From positions 238,668 through 271,239 of the forward strand of contig NZ_AJGU01000002.1 in NCBI RefSeq assembly GCF_000260795.1: a stretch of 32,572 nt of DNA, written 5' to 3'. The translations under genes and the position numbers were made by a program. The notes under the pieces are model-generated. The model was not told where the DNA came from, ran no database searches, and saw only the letters and a program-made list of their open reading frames with translations. Of this stretch, positions 30,011-32,572 are shown piece by piece (positions within the stretch are counted from its first letter, which is position 1; each line of letters opens with the position of its first letter). The DNA comes from Treponema sp. JC4. GTDB taxonomy: Bacteria; Spirochaetota; Spirochaetia; Treponematales; Treponemataceae.

Positions 30011-32503
30011 ATGACTGTAAACGAAATTTTAAAATCTCTTACTCTTAAAGAGAAAATCAGACTTTTGAACGGCGTAGGCGGCTGGTACACTTTTGATGCT
30101 GCCGGAAAACTTCCAAAAATCATGATGACAGACGGACCTCACGGACTTAGAAAACAGGGCGCAGGTCAGGTTGATATTAACGACTCTATTCCTTCAACCT
30201 GCTTCCCGACCGCAAGCTGCGTTGCAAACTCCTGGGATCTTGATTTGATAAAAGAAATGGCGGGAGAAATTGCTGACCAGGCCCTGCAGGAGGAAGTGGG
30301 AATCGTACTTGGCTGCGGAATGAATATTAAGCGTTCGCCTATGTGCGGACGAAACTTTGAATATTTTTCGGAAGACCCTCTGCTGGCAGGTTCTCTTGCC
30401 ACCGCATACGTAGACGCAATGCAGAAGAAAAACGTGGGAACTTCCATCAAGCATTTTGCCTGCAACAACCAGGAAACCCGCCGACAGTCTTCGGACTCTA
30501 TTGTTGACGAGCGAGCCCTCCGCGAAATCTATCTGCGACCTTTTGAAATTGCGGTTCGTAACGCCCAGCCTTCAACAATCATGGCTTCTTACAACAAAAT
30601 CAACGGAAAATACACCTGTCAGAATAAAAAAATCATCAAGGACATTCTGCGCGACGAATGGGGCTTTAAGGGCGCTTTGATTTCTGACTGGGGTGCCGCA
30701 GTTGATTTCCCGACCTGTATTAAAGCCGGCCTCAACCTTGCCATGCCTGATTCCGGCGGCTATCAGCCAGGTCAACTTGAAAAGGCCTTTAAGCGCGGCG
30801 AAATCACAGAAGAAGAAATTAACCGCGCCTGCGAAAAGGTAATTGAAGTCGTTCTACGTTTTGCAAACAATCAGAAAATAAAGGCTGATTACAATAAGGC
30901 TCATTTGACCGCGAAGAAAATTGCTGAAAACTCGGCTGTTCTTCTTAAAAATGACGGGGCACTGCCACTCAAACCTCAGAAAATCATCATTCTGGGACAG
31001 ATGGCCGAAGACATGCGCATTCAGGGAGGCGGTTCAAGCCACATCAACGCAACTCCTGGCCCTAATGTAATCGAATGCCTCAAGCATAAGGGCTTTGAAA
31101 TTGAATACGAGCCTGCATATCCGGCTGATGATAAGGTTGAAAGCACTTCTGACCAGGAACGCAAGGCTTTGGCAGAAAAAGCTGTCGCTCTTGCAAAAAA
31201 AGCAGCAGAAGAAAATACCCCGGTTCTGCTTTTCTGCGGTCTAACAAACCGAACAGAAGGCGAAGGCTTTGACCGCCACGATATGGCTTTACCAGCAGAG
31301 CAGTTAAAAGTCATCAATAAGATTTTTACTGTAAAGGCAAAAGTAATTGCCGTAACTTTTGGCGGCTCTCCCTTTGCCCTTCCTTTCTATGATGATTTGA
31401 ACGCTATTCTTCACATGGCACTGGCAGGAGAGGCTTGCGGAGAAGCCTGTGCAGCACTTCTTACAGGAGAAGTTAATCCAAGTGGAAAACTTTCTGAAAG
31501 CTTCCCCTTCTCAGAAAAAGACCTTCCATCGCGCGCAACCTGGGGCAAGGAGGAAAGTGCTATTGAATACCGCGAAAGCATTTTCACAGGCTACCGCTAC
31601 TACGACACCTTCAAAGTGCCTGTACGCTTTGACTTTGGCTTCGGACTTTCCTACACAAGCTTTGAATATTCAAAACTGAAAGTTTCTGCATCTGACTTTG
31701 ACGCGGCAGATGCTAACGAGGCACTTGGAAACGTAGGAGGCAAATCTGGTTACGGTGACACAGCAAATGCAACAAATAAGCTGACAGTAACTTTCACCCT
31801 GAAAAACACAGGAAAGCTTGCCGGCTCAGAAGTCGTTCAGCTTTACGTAAAAAATCCTCAATGCGATTACCTTCGCGCAAACAAGGAACTTCGCGCCTTT
31901 ACAAAAGTTTTCCTCCAAGCCGGAGAAGAAAAAGAAGTTACTCTGGAACTTGACGCAAAAGCCTTCATCCTCTTTGATGTTGAAAGTGGAAAATACATAG
32001 CTCCGTCTGGCACTTACGAAATCCAGATTGCGGCATCGCTTTCTGATGTAAAACTGTCTGAAAAAATCACTGTAAAAGGCATGGACTACAAGGCAAATGA
32101 TAAAGAACGTCTTCCTTCATACTTTGAAGCCGTTGACGGAGAAATGTTTAATCACAAGGATTTTGCCAGCCTCTACAAAGAGCCTCTTCCTGATGACTCT
32201 GCACCGGTTCCAGGCACTTTTACAATTTACAATTCCCTTGCAGAAGGAGCTGCAATCAGCAAAGTCTGCAAAAAGCAGCTTGATAAGATTGTAAACGGAA
32301 TTATTGAAGACAACAAAAAAATGGGCCGCAACGAAAACGACCCTGCCGTAAAAATCGCAGTCTGCGGTATGACCGAAAACCCTATTGAAAGCATCATCCT
32401 TTTGACAGCCTGCAAGTTCAAGCCAAAATTCGCCAGAGCCCTGGTACACCTTGTAAACCGCAGGTTCTTAGCCGCATGCAGGGAACTTATATTTGGAAGG
32501 TAA
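30011..32503 (+). CDS. Cytoplasmic GH3 beta-glucosidase
   Basis: 830 aa with no signal peptide, so probably acting on imported oligosaccharides. The barrel domain has MTDGPHGLR (39-47), KHF (148-150) and the nucleophile Asp226 in ALISDWGA. The alpha/beta sandwich domain has the acid/base-bearing loop RTEGEGFDRHDMALP (Glu416/418). A fibronectin III-like domain follows (about 550-690; LKNTGKLAGSEVVQLYVKNP). The last 130 residues (about 700-830) are an additional helical tail I cannot assign. The layout is that of beta-glucosidase/beta-xylosidase GH3 enzymes; aryl or cello-/xylo-oligosaccharides are likely substrates. It is monocistronic in view and followed within 15 nt by copy B of the palindromic element. 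Confidence 0.93.
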   Translation: MTVNEILKSLTLKEKIRLLNGVGGWYTFDAAGKLPKIMMTDGPHGLRKQGAGQVDINDSIPSTCFPTASCVANSWDLDLIKEMAGEIADQALQEEVGIVLGCGMNIKRSPMCGRNFEYFSEDPLLAGSLATAYVDAMQKKNVGTSIKHFACNNQETRRQSSDSIVDERALREIYLRPFEIAVRNAQPSTIMASYNKINGKYTCQNKKIIKDILRDEWGFKGALISDWGAAVDFPTCIKAGLNLAMPDSGGYQPGQLEKAFKRGEITEEEINRACEKVIEVVLRFANNQKIKADYNKAHLTAKKIAENSAVLLKNDGALPLKPQKIIILGQMAEDMRIQGGGSSHINATPGPNVIECLKHKGFEIEYEPAYPADDKVESTSDQERKALAEKAVALAKKAAEENTPVLLFCGLTNRTEGEGFDRHDMALPAEQLKVINKIFTVKAKVIAVTFGGSPFALPFYDDLNAILHMALAGEACGEACAALLTGEVNPSGKLSESFPFSEKDLPSRATWGKEESAIEYRESIFTGYRYYDTFKVPVRFDFGFGLSYTSFEYSKLKVSASDFDAADANEALGNVGGKSGYGDTANATNKLTVTFTLKNTGKLAGSEVVQLYVKNPQCDYLRANKELRAFTKVFLQAGEEKEVTLELDAKAFILFDVESGKYIAPSGTYEIQIAASLSDVKLSEKITVKGMDYKANDKERLPSYFEAVDGEMFNHKDFASLYKEPLPDDSAPVPGTFTIYNSLAEGAAISKVCKKQLDKIVNGIIEDNKKMGRNENDPAVKIAVCGMTENPIESIILLTACKFKPKFARALVHLVNRRFLAACRELIFGR

Positions 32504-32515
32504 AGTTAAAAAAAA

Positions 32516-32572
32516 TCAGCGCGAGGGAGCAGGGTGTGGGACAAAAACATTCTATTTTTGGTGCCGCGCTAG
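32516..32572. repeat. Dispersed palindromic element, copy B (cut by window edge)
   Basis: From 32516 the sequence tracks the left half of copy A. A 20-nt block at 32542-32561 is identical to 14538-14557, and TGCCGCGCTAG (32562-32572) is identical to 14559-14569, with one base missing between the blocks. Upstream, GAGGGAGCAGGGTGTGGG parallels AAGGAAGCAGAGTATGGG. Like copy A it follows directly on a plus-strand stop codon, in the same orientation. The right half lies outside the window. Confidence 0.75.

Noticed and set aside
1-32572. CRISPR array, tRNA/rRNA genes, insertion sequence, prophage
   Set aside because: No regular short repeats with spacers, no clover-leaf or rRNA-like sequence, and no transposase or phage protein seen on reading both strands.

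Overview
The window looks like a spirochaete chromosome, most likely a Treponema of the gut/rumen or oral type. The evidence is a class I lysyl-tRNA synthetase, a ClpS-ClpA pair, an LptC-LptA-LptB set, a XylF-type binding lipoprotein with a LytS/YesN-type two-component system, DUF2147, and AT-rich intergenic regions in a moderate-GC background. This is inferred from gene content; no rRNA is present to confirm it. Genes are densely packed, often with 1-14 nt overlaps. I found no CRISPR array, prophage, transposase, tRNA or rRNA.

Layout. (1) 1-8016, minus strand: one apparent transcription unit runs clpS > clpA > membrane-anchored sugar-binding sensor > YesM/LytS-type histidine kinase > YesN/AraC response regulator > xylF-like binding lipoprotein > a partial gene leaving the window. 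It couples N-degron proteolysis genes to a sugar-sensing module by position only. (2) 8081-10962, plus strand: a rhomboid-fold protein lacking the catalytic residues, then lptC, lptA and lptB, all abutting or overlapping: an envelope glycolipid/LPS export operon. (3) 10977-12932, minus: a membrane GGDEF-EAL protein with a broken GGDEF and an intact EAL. (4) 13063-14505, plus: a secreted parallel beta-helix-like protein, followed directly by a 155-bp palindromic element. (5) 14717-17103, plus: an AMP-forming acyl-CoA synthetase and a DTW-domain tRNA modification enzyme. (6) 17100-20283, minus: trxB, an unknown gene, and a secreted NagZ-type GH3. (7) 20448-20945, plus: a secreted DUF2147 protein under a promoter packed with repeated TGATAGT operator-like sites, then about 400 bp of structured non-coding DNA. 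(8) 21356-22699, minus: a MATE transporter. (9) 22774-27926, plus: a GT4 glycosyltransferase, a radical SAM protein, and class I LysRS fused to a Trbp111/EMAP-like tRNA-binding domain. (10) 28084-29913, minus: an RNase III-domain protein with two dsRNA-binding domains, then uridine phosphorylase. (11) 30011-32503, plus: a cytoplasmic GH3 beta-glucosidase, followed by a second copy of the palindromic element cut off by the window edge.

Three things stand out. First, seven promoter-proximal genes (eight with clpS) have a TATAAT-like hexamer ending 6-8 nt before the ATG and no Shine-Dalgarno, which predicts leaderless or near-leaderless mRNAs; a further gene has a 10-nt gap. The two secreted-protein genes with their own promoters (13063, 20448) instead carry a good Shine-Dalgarno, as do several operon-internal genes. 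Second, the RNase III protein has all four catalytic carboxylates but tandem dsRBDs, unlike the usual single-dsRBD bacterial enzyme. Third, a palindromic element sits immediately downstream of two unrelated plus-strand genes 18 kb apart, so it is probably a dispersed genomic repeat. All functional statements rest on motif reading; no database search was run.
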